A DNA stretch of 40,219 nucleotides from Bacillota bacterium (GTDB lineage Bacteria; Bacillota; Clostridia; Oscillospirales; Oscillospiraceae). Location: contig JAEWRY010000042.1 of assembly GCA_023459875.1 (NCBI GenBank), positions 1-40,219 on the forward strand, read 5' to 3'. Of this stretch, positions 1-7,872 are shown piece by piece. The position numbers and the translations under genes are program-made. The notes beneath the pieces are model-generated. The model was not told where the DNA came from. It searched no databases and was given only the letters and a program-made list of their open reading frames with translations. Position 1 is the stretch's first letter, and each line of letters starts with the position of its first letter.

Positions 1-72
1 TCGCAAAACGGGGCCGCCGCCCCCGCCCGGGAGGCACTTAAAAGTCTGGAAGACGAACTGAAATTGCAGTAA
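1..72 (+). CDS. C-terminal tail of an unidentified protein (partial)
   Basis: Frame 1 is open from the window edge to a TAA at 70-72 and encodes the last 23 residues of a protein. The tail is charged (ending LEDELKLQ) and probably helical. The stop codon merges into the ribosome site AAGGAGG at 71-77 of the next gene, so the two genes are very likely in one operon. Too little is visible to name a function. Confidence 0.6.
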   Translation, partial: SQNGAAAPAREALKSLEDELKLQ

Positions 73-84
73 GGAGGCGGCATT

Positions 85-2703
85 ATGCGCGTGAGCATAC
101 TTCAAAAGGAGGAGCGCTTTTTCGGTCTCGCGGCTCTGGAGGTGCTGGAGATTCCCGGCACAGGGGAGGACCGCGTTTCCGGCCGGCTGTGTGCTATGCT
201 CGGCGGGCTGGACAATGGCATGGGTCTGTCTTTGGATCTGCTGCGCCTCTCCCCGCCCCGGGGTATGGGAAAAGGGCGGGGAGGCGTGCGCACCCTTCTC
301 CTGCTGCGCGCAACCCATCGTCTCCGGGACGCCGCGGGAGAAGCAGTCTCCCGGGCCGCGGAGGGGACTATCATGGAACTCGAACGGGAGGGCTACGCCC
401 TGCGCGAGCTTCCCTATCCCGACCTTCTGGCTCTGCTGGCCCCCCTCAGAAACGCCACTGTCCTCTCCCTGTGCAAACGGGTCCAGTCCGTGGAGGCAGC
501 CACCTCCCCCCTGCCCTACTGCTTTTACGATACGGTCGGTCCCTGGGAATCGGGAGAGGCGGCCCGCCTTCTGGCCCAGAACCCCGGCTCCGCCCTTTCT
601 GTGCAGCTCATCGCCGCCCGCTGCTCGGTCTGGGAGCGGGAGGGTCTCGCCCAGCTCTACGCCGATTACGACGGCATCCGCACCGGGAGGCAGGCGGGCC
701 CCATTTCCGTACCTCTGCCCGGGGACGCGCTGGCTGGAGAGGCCTGCCGCCAGGCGGAGTACTACCACACAGCCTCGGAAGGCCCCCTGTTCCGGGCGGG
801 CCTTACCGTATTAGGCCACGGGGGCTCAGAGCGCCGGCTGGCGGGGGAGCTGGGCGCCCTGCTGCGCCGCCCCGGCGGGCAGCCCCTTCGCACCCTTACG
901 TGCCCCATGGGCAGCTTTTCTCCGGAGAAAATCCACGATTTCCCCTACCGGCTGGGGCGGGAGGTGGAGGCGCTCTTCCGCCGCACCTCCTTCGGCTCGG
1001 CGGGTCTTCCTGCTCTGCCGCTCAAAATATCGCCCGAGGAAGGCGCCCTGCTCCTGGCGCTTCCCCGGGACGAGACCTGTTATTCCGGCCTGCCGGTCAA
1101 TCTCTCCGCCTTGCTGCCCCGGGGGCGGGACTTGCCCTCCGCCCTGCTGGAGGGTTCGGGCCGCTTTATTCTGGGAGACTGGGATGGCCGCGGGGCGGGC
1201 CTGCCAAGGAACGACCTCGCCCGCCACATGACGGTCACCGGCCTATCGGGTATGGGAAAAACCAACCTGCTTCTGAGCCTTTGTGCCCAGGGCGCGGGTG
1301 CGGGCCTCAACGTGCTGGCGGTGGAGCCCGTGAAAAGCGAATATCGGATTCTCGCGGGGAACGTGCCGGGCATGAAGCTCTTTGCCGCCGGGAGCACCGA
1401 CGCCCCCTACATGATTAACCTCTTTCTGCCTCCGGAGGGGGTGGAGCTCGCCCAATACCGCCCCGCCCTGAGCGACGTGTTCCGCGTGGCCTTCGATATG
1501 CCCGCGCCTCTGGATTCGGTGTTCGAGCGCGCCCTCACCCGGACCTACCGCCGTTACGGGTGGCAGGAAACCTCCCGGGTTGGGGACAAGGAGGCGCATC
1601 CCTTCGGCTTGTGCGAGTTTCTCCGGGTGTTCCGGGAGGTCGTTTCCGCCTCCGACTACTCGGGCGAGGTGAAAGGAAATTTGATGGGGGCGGGCTTCTT
1701 TAGGCTCCTCTCCCTTGTGGAGCGGGACCCCCTGACCTTCGACACCGTTCATTCCATCCCCGCAGGGGACCTGATGAAGGGGCTTACCGTTTTAAACCTC
1801 AACGAAATTCGAAGCGACAGCCACAAGGCTCTCATCATGGCGGTCACCCTCATGGGCCTCGCCGCCTACTTCCGCGGCAGGGGCCGGGCGGGCGGAGACC
1901 TCAGAGACCTCATCTTCATCGACGAAGCCCATGTGCTGCTGGAGGGCGCGGCCCCGGGCGGGGGGGAGGGCGGCAGGGACCCTTCCGCCGCACTGCGCCG
2001 TCTGGTGGAGCATATGCTGATGGAATTCCGCGCTCTGGGGGTGGGCGTCATCCTCAGCGACCAGCTTCCCTCCCGCATGGGCCGGGCGATCCTCGCAGCC
2101 GCGGGCGCCCAGTGCGCCTTCCGCGTCACCGAGGGCAGCGAGGTAGCGCTGCTCTCCGACGTGATGGGGCTGGACGCAGACGGCCGCAAAGCCCTGGCGA
2201 GGCTTGCCTTCGGCCAAATGCTCTTAAGCTCTCCCCTCCTGCCCGAAGGCCCCCTGCTGCTGCGCACCCGCGACACGGCAGCCCTCCTGCCCCCGCCCGG
2301 CGAGGCCCGGCTGCGTGCGGTTTCGGAAGGCTACGCCGCCGCCCACCCGGAGCTTTTCCGCCCCTTTGCGGAGTGCGCCCTGTGCCTGCGCGGCGGCTGC
2401 GACCTGCGATTGCGGCTGGAGGGAAAGCACTGCGCCGGGCTGCTGCTGGACGCCTGCGGCAAGCCGCCGGACGGGCCGGAATCTCTCTTCGCCCACCTCA
2501 AAGCCCTGCCGGAGGCCCTTCCCCGTGCCTACCGCTGCTCCCCCGAAAACCCGCGTTTTCCCTCTCTGTGCCGCTGCGCTGCCGTTCAGTTTTACCGGGG
2601 GGCGCTGCTGGAGGGGGCGTTCTCCATCACCCCCGCCAAGAGCCGGGCCATTCTGGAGGAAGCGCTTAAAAATTATCCCGTGAGGAGTGTGAACCATGGA
2701 TGA
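85..2703 (+). CDS. HerA/VirB4-like (DUF87-type) P-loop ATPase
   Basis: An 872-residue protein with the architecture of a HerA/FtsK-superfamily DNA or protein translocase. About 380 N-terminal residues of unknown fold precede a Walker A loop (GLSGMGKTN, residues 386-394, Lys392). A Walker B strand follows (LIFIDEAHVLLEG, residues 609-621, Asp613/Glu614), then an ILSDQLPSRM segment typical of the sensor region of this family. A Cys-rich patch (CALCLRGGCDL) lies near the C terminus. The start is set by AAGGAGG at 71-77. The 3' end overlaps the next gene by 8 bases, which implies translational coupling. HerA-type ATPases work with nucleases in end resection and in several defence systems, and VirB4-types energise secretion; the sequence does not decide between these. 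The fold assignment is firm, the role is not. Confidence 0.8.
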   Translation: MRVSILQKEERFFGLAALEVLEIPGTGEDRVSGRLCAMLGGLDNGMGLSLDLLRLSPPRGMGKGRGGVRTLLLLRATHRLRDAAGEAVSRAAEGTIMELEREGYALRELPYPDLLALLAPLRNATVLSLCKRVQSVEAATSPLPYCFYDTVGPWESGEAARLLAQNPGSALSVQLIAARCSVWEREGLAQLYADYDGIRTGRQAGPISVPLPGDALAGEACRQAEYYHTASEGPLFRAGLTVLGHGGSERRLAGELGALLRRPGGQPLRTLTCPMGSFSPEKIHDFPYRLGREVEALFRRTSFGSAGLPALPLKISPEEGALLLALPRDETCYSGLPVNLSALLPRGRDLPSALLEGSGRFILGDWDGRGAGLPRNDLARHMTVTGLSGMGKTNLLLSLCAQGAGAGLNVLAVEPVKSEYRILAGNVPGMKLFAAGSTDAPYMINLFLPPEGVELAQYRPALSDVFRVAFDMPAPLDSVFERALTRTYRRYGWQETSRVGDKEAHPFGLCEFLRVFREVVSASDYSGEVKGNLMGAGFFRLLSLVERDPLTFDTVHSIPAGDLMKGLTVLNLNEIRSDSHKALIMAVTLMGLAAYFRGRGRAGGDLRDLIFIDEAHVLLEGAAPGGGEGGRDPSAALRRLVEHMLMEFRALGVGVILSDQLPSRMGRAILAAAGAQCAFRVTEGSEVALLSDVMGLDADGRKALARLAFGQMLLSSPLLPEGPLLLRTRDTAALLPPPGEARLRAVSEGYAAAHPELFRPFAECALCLRGGCDLRLRLEGKHCAGLLLDACGKPPDGPESLFAHLKALPEALPRAYRCSPENPRFPSLCRCAAVQFYRGALLEGAFSITPAKSRAILEEALKNYPVRSVNHG

Positions 2704-3424
2704 GAAGCTAAACAATCTCGATGAGACCGCCGAGGAGCGGGCGGCGCTGGATTATTCCCCTGACACCGACGTTTGGGAGCTGCCGGAACTCCCTGAACCC
2801 CAAGACATCCCTCCCCCGTCCGAGGAGGAGGACCCATGGGCGTGGGCAAAGCGGGCCTACCCCGACCTGCCCTTTACCGCCGATGAAAGCCGGGAAAATG
2901 CCGGCGAGGCCGCCGAGCTGGTCCGGTCCCACGGTTATCCGCGGCTGGCGGACCGGCTGGAGCGGGGCTACCGGCAGGATTACACGGGACAGCTGGACTC
3001 CAGCCGCCCCCTGCGCCTGCGCACGGTCAACGAGACTCTGGAGGGGGAGGCGGAAACCGAGGTTCTCTACGTCACCCAGGTGGCTGACCTGGGCGATGGG
3101 CTTCGTCTGGAGGGCGTGGTGCCCGACTTTCCTTCGGTCTGCCGCTTCGATCTTGGCCCCGGCGCCGTCGGCCTGAGCCGAAGGGAGCACGAGGAGATGT
3201 GCTCCTCTCTTCTGCGCGACGCACTGGAGACCGACCGGGACGGGGAACTTTCCAGAGTCTTCACCGGTGAGCAGTTGGAGGAAATAGGAGCCGGGCGCAT
3301 TCCCGCCGGATACACCGTGCACCATGAGCTGGCCCCAGGCCGGTTCGCTCTGGTGGACCGGGAGCTGCACGAACGCAACCGCCACACCGGCGGCTACACC
3401 GTCTGGGGCTCTCCTCTGGACTGA
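2696..3424 (+). CDS. Protein with C-terminal HNH/Endo VII-like nuclease motif
   Basis: A 242-residue acidic protein. Its first 45 residues are Pro/Glu-rich and probably disordered, and the middle (about 50-190) is unrecognised. The last 40 residues (about 202-242) carry GYTVHHE, LVDRELHE and RHTGG, with His209, His210, His225 and His230. This spacing resembles the WHH/LHH subgroup of the HNH/Endo VII superfamily found in bacterial polymorphic toxins, where a GYxWHHH..LVP..IH...HTGG pattern is usual; here Val replaces the Trp/Leu. The ATG overlaps the end of the upstream ATPase gene and has an AGGAG site within that gene. A nuclease partnered with the ATPase, or a toxin cargo, is an inference. 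No immunity gene is evident downstream, where an intergenic repeat and then lemA follow. Confidence 0.6.
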   Translation: MDEKLNNLDETAEERAALDYSPDTDVWELPELPEPQDIPPPSEEEDPWAWAKRAYPDLPFTADESRENAGEAAELVRSHGYPRLADRLERGYRQDYTGQLDSSRPLRLRTVNETLEGEAETEVLYVTQVADLGDGLRLEGVVPDFPSVCRFDLGPGAVGLSRREHEEMCSSLLRDALETDRDGELSRVFTGEQLEEIGAGRIPAGYTVHHELAPGRFALVDRELHERNRHTGGYTVWGSPLD

Positions 3425-3500
3425 AGCGGGAGGGATTGCCCAATGTTCCCCGAAAGATTTTTGGTAATAAACATGGTAGAGTTCAAACACAATAAAATAT

Positions 3501-3527
3501 GGTGGTCTCTAATCGCATGAGACCACC
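3501..3527 (+). terminator. Hairpin downstream of the HNH-motif gene
   Basis: Perfect 9-bp inverted repeat GGTGGTCTC / GAGACCACC (3501-3509 and 3519-3527) with a 9-nt loop, 77 bases after the stop codon. It has no clear U-run, so it may be a weak or factor-assisted terminator or a processing hairpin. Confidence 0.45.
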
Positions 3528-3538
3528 TCTAATAAGCT

Positions 3539-3630
3539 TGTCATTCTGAGGCTGAAGTCCGAAGAATCTTCACAGCGTACCCGTTTGACTGAAGAAGATC
3601 CTTCCCTCAACGCTCAGAATGACATTTTTT
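3539..3630. repeat. Palindromic intergenic repeat (TGTCATTCTGAG type)
   Basis: Perfect 12-bp inverted repeat TGTCATTCTGAG (3539-3550) and CTCAGAATGACA (3613-3624) enclosing GAAGAATC-type sequence, followed by a T-run. From memory, this motif class is common as an intergenic palindrome in Clostridia. It fills most of the roughly 340-base gap before lemA; nothing else was recognised in that gap. Confidence 0.55.
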
Positions 3631-3764
3631 CAGGCTTTTTCTTTTTTGAGGCAAACATCAGGAGAGGTTATCCATAATTGGTGGAAATGTGACCGCGGCT
3701 CTTCTGATAAATAGAGCCGGCAGTGAAAGAATAGAAAAGAGAATGCGCAAAAGGGGGACTTTTT

Positions 3765-4316
3765 ATGCTCGGCTTTTATATTGCCGCCGCCATTCTACTG
3801 ATTCTCGCTGTCTGGCTGGTTGCCGACTACAACACTCTCGTTCGCCTGCGCAACATGGCGCGGGAAGCCTTTTCCTCCATGGATGTATATCTCAAAAAGA
3901 GATACGATCTGATCCCGAATCTGGTTGAGACCGTGAAAGGGTACGCCGCCCACGAGTCCTCGACGCTCGAAAAGGTGATCGAGGCACGCAACAGGGCGGC
4001 GGGCGCACAGGATGTGAAGGCGAAAGCTGAGGGAGAAAACGCCCTGACAGGCACCCTCAAATCCCTGTTCGCTCTGGCGGAAGCCTATCCGGAATTAAAG
4101 GCGAACACAAATTTCATGGAGCTGCAGCAGCAGCTACAGGGCGTTGAGGCCGACATTGCGAACTCCAGAAGATACTACAACGCGGTCGTCCGCGATTACA
4201 ACATTAAAACTGAGTCCTTTCCAAGCTCGATCGTGGCGTCCCTGTTTGGCTTCAGACGGGAAACGCTGTTTGAAATCGGCGGACAGGAGCGGGAAAATGT
4301 CAAAGTACAGTTTTAA
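3765..4316 (+). CDS. lemA: LemA family protein
   Basis: A 183-residue protein. An N-terminal transmembrane helix (about residues 2-22, rich in Ala/Ile/Leu) is followed by the helical LemA core. Recognisable family signatures are RLRNMAREAFSSMDVYLKKR, DLIPNLVETVKGYAAHE, NTNFMELQQQLQ and YNAVVRDYN. Length and architecture are normal for LemA, whose biochemical role is not established. The start has a purine-rich AAGGGGG site 8 bases upstream. The 3' end overlaps the following DUF2207 gene by 20 bases. LemA and DUF2207/TPM-like membrane proteins are often adjacent and presumably act together in the envelope. Confidence 0.93.
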   Translation: MLGFYIAAAILLILAVWLVADYNTLVRLRNMAREAFSSMDVYLKKRYDLIPNLVETVKGYAAHESSTLEKVIEARNRAAGAQDVKAKAEGENALTGTLKSLFALAEAYPELKANTNFMELQQQLQGVEADIANSRRYYNAVVRDYNIKTESFPSSIVASLFGFRRETLFEIGGQERENVKVQF

Positions 4317-6231
4317 GTTAAAAACCATCCGATGCACAGCGGCAGAAAAACGGCTGTTTTCCTGCCTTGCATTCTTATGCCTGCTGGCAGCCTGGCAACA
4401 GCCCGCCTCGGCAACAGACGCCGGCTACACCATCACCTCCTACCACTCGGAAATTCAGATCGGAACGGATAATGTCTACCACATCACCGAAACCATCAAG
4501 GTCTATTTCGACGAGCCGAGCCACGGCATCTACCGCTATATCCCCTATGTTCAGAAAATGAGCTGGAAGCAGGACGGGACTATGACCCGCGCTTATCACA
4601 CGAAAGTGGAATCGGTTACTATTCCGGGAGAAACTTACACCGTTTACAGGGAAAACGGAAATGTGGTAGTTCAAATCGGAGACCCAAATATTACTGTTAC
4701 CGGGGAAAAGACCTATACCATCAAATATGATCATGCTCTCGGGTACGATAAAATAGAAAACCTGGATTTTGTCTATTACAACATCGTCGGGACCCAGTGG
4801 GATTGCGCTGTCGATCAGGTAACCTTTCATATCACGATGCCAAAGACGTTTGATCCCGCGGGGCTGCGGTTTTTTACCGGCGCTTTCGGTTCCACCGCGG
4901 TCTCCGGCGTCACCTATACCGCCGAGGGCACCGATATCACCGGCACGCTGGATACTCCCCTGGGCCCCGGCGAAGGGCTTACCATTCAAATGGATTTGCC
5001 CCAGGGGTATTTTGGGGTTGCCTCTCCCTTTCCCTGGAGCGTTCTTATTCTTGCCGTCTCCGCCGGGTTTGCGCTGCTGGGTCTCATCCTGTATCTGTTA
5101 TACGGAAAGGACCCTCATCTGGCCATCGCGGCGGAGTATTATCCGCCCCAAGAAATCACCTCTGCGGAAGCCGGATATATCATCGATAACGCAACGGACG
5201 ACAAGGACATTGTCTCTTTGGTGATATATTGGGCGTCCAAGGGTTATCTTCGGATCGAGCAAATCGAAAAAAGCGATTTTAAATTAATAAAGCTCAAGGA
5301 ATTATCTGAACGACCTGAAGGTTACCAGTCTTACTTCTTCGGCAAGTTATTTGAGAACAGGCGGGAAGTGCCGATCTCCGACCTACAGGAGAAGATTTAT
5401 CCCGCCATAGAAGAGACAAAGAAACGTGTTTCTTTGTTATACGAGGGAAAGGACCGTCGGCTTTACACCAAAACTTCCGTTTTCCTCGGCGGGCTGCTCT
5501 CCCTTTTTGCCGCCCTTCTGATCCTCGGTTCCCTTCTTTACGTCATGTATGAGACCGTCTATTCCTTCAGCCTTTTTACCATCGCGGCCTTTTTGATCTT
5601 TACGATCCTCATTCTGCTCACGCTGGGCAGCCTGAAGGAAATCATCGGCCTGTGGAATGGACTGACAAAACTAAAACGTTCTCTGAAGCTGGCCGTCAGA
5701 AGCTTTCTCTCCCTAACCGTTTTAATCCTGTATATCGCTTATTTCTATTTCAGCGGGGTCTTCCTTGCGGGAGCGGCTTCCGCCGGGGCGGCCCTGGTCC
5801 TGACCATCCTTTCCGCGTTCATGCGCAAACGGACGGAATACGGAAACGAAATCCTCGGAAAGCTCCTGGGCTTCAAAAGCTTTCTGGAGCTGGCTGAGCA
5901 AGCCCGCCTGGAACGGCTTGTGGAAGAGAATCCTTCCTATTTTTATGATATTATTCCCTTTGCCTATGTGCTTGGGGTCAGCGAAGCCTGGGCAAAAAAA
6001 TTCGAAGGGATTGCAATGAGGCCGCCGGAGTGGTATACAGGAACTGATACCGGACTTTTCACCCCCTTTCTGTTCCAGGCGGCCCTGCTGCGTTCCATGC
6101 TCGTCATGTCCAACGCCATGACGGCTCGTCCCGTGCGCTCGGCAGCCGCCCCGGGAATCGGAGGCGGTGGGTTCGGCGGCGGGGGTTTTGGCGGCGGCGG
6201 GTTCGGCGGCGGCGGGGGCGGCCGCTGGTAG
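4297..6231 (+). CDS. DUF2207 membrane protein with glycine-rich tail
   Basis: A 644-residue protein read from ATG 4297, chosen because AGGAG at 4285-4289 precedes it and a signal peptide (about residues 18-40, ending QQPASA) follows at once. The extracytoplasmic DUF2207 domain follows (about 40-245: HITETIKVYFDEPSHGIYRYIP, ending near the first membrane helix at about 250-270). A cytoplasmic segment, paired membrane helices (about 395-450 and 475-515), and a C-terminal region come next. It ends in a FGGGG repeat tail, a usual feature of this family. The gene overlaps lemA by 20 bases and is followed 44 bases later by msrAB. Function is unknown, probably in the cell envelope. Confidence 0.88.
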   Translation: MSKYSFKLKTIRCTAAEKRLFSCLAFLCLLAAWQQPASATDAGYTITSYHSEIQIGTDNVYHITETIKVYFDEPSHGIYRYIPYVQKMSWKQDGTMTRAYHTKVESVTIPGETYTVYRENGNVVVQIGDPNITVTGEKTYTIKYDHALGYDKIENLDFVYYNIVGTQWDCAVDQVTFHITMPKTFDPAGLRFFTGAFGSTAVSGVTYTAEGTDITGTLDTPLGPGEGLTIQMDLPQGYFGVASPFPWSVLILAVSAGFALLGLILYLLYGKDPHLAIAAEYYPPQEITSAEAGYIIDNATDDKDIVSLVIYWASKGYLRIEQIEKSDFKLIKLKELSERPEGYQSYFFGKLFENRREVPISDLQEKIYPAIEETKKRVSLLYEGKDRRLYTKTSVFLGGLLSLFAALLILGSLLYVMYETVYSFSLFTIAAFLIFTILILLTLGSLKEIIGLWNGLTKLKRSLKLAVRSFLSLTVLILYIAYFYFSGVFLAGAASAGAALVLTILSAFMRKRTEYGNEILGKLLGFKSFLELAEQARLERLVEENPSYFYDIIPFAYVLGVSEAWAKKFEGIAMRPPEWYTGTDTGLFTPFLFQAALLRSMLVMSNAMTARPVRSAAAPGIGGGGFGGGGFGGGGFGGGGGGRW

Positions 6232-6275
6232 GCGCGTCGACAAGCCCGCGAACACAGGAATGAGGAGGAATTTTC

Positions 6276-7223
6276 ATGTCGGTCATTTACCTGGCCGGAG
6301 GCTGTTTCTGGGGAACGGAAAAGTATCTCTCGTCCATCAGGGGGGTTCGCTCCACCACGGCAGGCTATGCAAACGGTACGACCATAAATCCGTCTTATGA
6401 GGAAGTCTGCCACAGCAACACCGGACACGCCGAAGCGGTGAAGGTCGTTTACGATCCGGGGATAGTCTCCCTGCCCTTTCTTCTGGAGCTGTTTTTCGAT
6501 TCCATCGACCCCACAGCGCTCAACAGGCAGGGCGGCGACGCGGGAACGCAGTACCGAACCGGTATTTATTATACCGACGAGACGGACAGGCCGGTCATCG
6601 ACGATTCGATCGCAAGGCTGCGCAAACGGTACAGGAGCCCTGTTGTGATTGAAGTAAAACCGCTTCTGAACTTCAGCCCGGCGGAAGAGTATCATCAAAA
6701 TTATCTGGATAAAAACCCCGACGGCTACTGCCACATCGGCAAAGAAAAAATCGAAAAAGCGGCGGCCGCCGTTGTAGATCCCGTAAATTATCCGGCGGCG
6801 AAACGGGAGCAGCTTCGGAAGGAGTTATCTGCCCTGCAGTATGAGGTAACGCAGAAAAGCGCCACCGAGCCGCCCTTTCAAAACGAATATTCCAATCATA
6901 CCAAGCCGGGTATTTATGTGGATATTACCACCGGCGAACCGCTGTTTTCCTCCGCGGATAAATTCGAGTCGGGCTGCGGCTGGCCGAGCTTTTCAAAGCC
7001 CATCGATCCGAATGTGGTGCATTATCTGAGAGATCATTCCCTGGGAGTACCGCGCACCGAGGTGAGAAGCCGCGCGGGAGACGCGCATCTGGGGCATGTG
7101 TTCGACGACGGACCGCTGGGCACCGGCGGCTTACGGTACTGCATCAACAGCGCGTCCCTCCGGTTTATCCCAAAAGAGAAAATGGAAGCGGAAGGCTACG
7201 GATATCTGCTGTCCCTTATTTAA
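6276..7223 (+). CDS. msrAB: Bifunctional peptide methionine sulfoxide reductase MsrA/MsrB
   Basis: A 315-residue fusion that reduces both methionine sulfoxide epimers in proteins, normally with thioredoxin as the electron source. The MsrA half (about 1-155) starts with GGCFWGTE, catalytic Cys10. The MsrB half (about 165-315) has the ESGCGWPSF motif (Cys234) and RYCINSASLRF with catalytic Cys289; the zinc CxxC pairs of some MsrB proteins are absent. No signal peptide is seen, so it is cytoplasmic. GAGGAGGAA at 6262-6270 fixes the start. The last codon and the stop lie inside the left inverted repeat of a hairpin-array element (7217-7482), so the extreme C terminus may have been altered by an insertion. 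Confidence 0.95.
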   Translation: MSVIYLAGGCFWGTEKYLSSIRGVRSTTAGYANGTTINPSYEEVCHSNTGHAEAVKVVYDPGIVSLPFLLELFFDSIDPTALNRQGGDAGTQYRTGIYYTDETDRPVIDDSIARLRKRYRSPVVIEVKPLLNFSPAEEYHQNYLDKNPDGYCHIGKEKIEKAAAAVVDPVNYPAAKREQLRKELSALQYEVTQKSATEPPFQNEYSNHTKPGIYVDITTGEPLFSSADKFESGCGWPSFSKPIDPNVVHYLRDHSLGVPRTEVRSRAGDAHLGHVFDDGPLGTGGLRYCINSASLRFIPKEKMEAEGYGYLLSLI

Positions 7224-7482
7224 TGTCCACTGAACGAATGCGATTCCCGCATCGCATTCGCCGAAAGGGCAAAAATTGCCCTTTCGGGCAGCAAAACAGC
7301 ACTGTTTTGCTGCTTCAGATACATTGATGACTGTCCGTTTTGATTTGCGGACACACGCCACAAATCAAAAGTGCAAGGTTTTTGACCATAATTGGTCAAG
7401 AACCTTGCACCTGAAAAAAGCAAAAACAGCTTAGAAGCATTGATATGACTATATTTTTGCTTTATTCAGCGGACACTAAATA
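7217..7482. repeat. Hairpin-array element B (full copy)
   Basis: A 266-bp non-coding element bounded by imperfect 18-bp terminal inverted repeats, TATTTAATGTCCACTGAA (7217-7234) and TTCAGCGGACACTAAATA (7465-7482), 16 of 18 positions paired. Between them lie consecutive stem-loops: 7235-7260 (10 bp), 7261-7287 (12 bp), 7288-7313 (12 bp), 7338-7370 (10 bp), 7371-7410 (18-bp stem with one mismatch) and 7419-7461 (8 bp). A partial second copy is at 21292-21425. It starts inside the msrAB stop codon. There is no plausible coding sequence, so it could be a non-autonomous mobile element or a structured 3' RNA. Confidence 0.75.
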
Positions 7483-7484
7483 AG

Positions 7485-7524
7485 CCTCAGGGACGGTCCT
7501 CTTTCTTGAAGACCGTCCCTGAGG
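7485..7524 (+). terminator. Terminator-like hairpin left of element A1
   Basis: CCTCAGGGACGGTC (7485-7498) pairs perfectly with GACCGTCCCTGAGG (7511-7524) around the loop CTCTTTCTTGAA. A near-copy, including the same loop, recurs at 7725-7756 on the other side of element A1. Confidence 0.6.
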
Positions 7525-7724
7525 TTGCCGAAAAACCCTGTTTTCGGCAAAACGGTAAGATGGCAGCGGCTCTCTTGAGCCGCACAAACAGTGCCTAGCG
7601 GGAAGTGAATTCCCGCTAGGCACTGTTATTTAATCTTTTACGGATTTCGGTCACGAAGCGCAACGCAAAATCCGCAAAAGCTTTTCGCCAATGGCGAAAA
7701 GGACGATGGATTTTTCACAAGCTG
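7523..7724 (+). repeat. Hairpin-array element A, copy 1
   Basis: About 200 bp, readily aligned to 19171-19378, 21188-21485 and 27952-28157. It is a row of five stem-loops: a GCCGAAAA/TTTTCGGC stem; a GCGGCTC/GAGCCGC stem; a 15-bp stem with the constant core GGGAAGTGAATTCCC; a long stem GGATTT/AAATCC with an interior arm; and CTTTTCGCC/GGCGAAAAG. The first stem differs from the other copies (TGTCG/CGACA there, TGCCG/CGGCA here) by a paired change that keeps base pairing. All four A copies have the same orientation as the gene upstream. Confidence 0.75.
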
Positions 7725-7756
7725 AGGGACGGTCCTCTTTCTTGAGTACCGTCCCT
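7725..7756 (+). terminator. Duplicate terminator-like hairpin right of element A1
   Basis: AGGGACGGT (7725-7733) pairs with ACCGTCCCT (7748-7756). Arm and loop repeat the hairpin at 7485-7524 almost base for base over about 30 positions. Confidence 0.55.
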
Positions 7757-7785
7757 TTGCTATTTCGCCGCCGCCGTTTTTTTCT

Positions 7786-7815
7786 TTGCCCGGCCCTCTC
7801 ACAGCCAATTATAAT
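7786..7815 (+). promoter_or_regulatory. Possible sigma-70 promoter
   Basis: TTGCCC (7786-7791), an 18-base spacer and a perfect TATAAT (7810-7815), 58 bases before the start of the next gene. The -35 box is only partial. Confidence 0.4.
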
Positions 7816-7872
7816 ATGTAATATACTGATAATGGTTCATTGTAAATCAAAACCGGTCAGGAGATATTATCT

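Noticed and set aside
189..1418. Long alternative frame inside the HerA-like gene
   Set aside because: Arg/Pro/Gly-rich translation typical of a GC-rich shadow frame; the frame with Walker motifs and a ribosome site is the true one.
7224..7423. Short open frames within the hairpin-array elements
   Set aside because: They cross stems and loops, lack ribosome sites and are not conserved between copies.
7217..7760. CRISPR array
   Set aside because: Hairpins differ in sequence from one to the next and there is no regular repeat-spacer unit.
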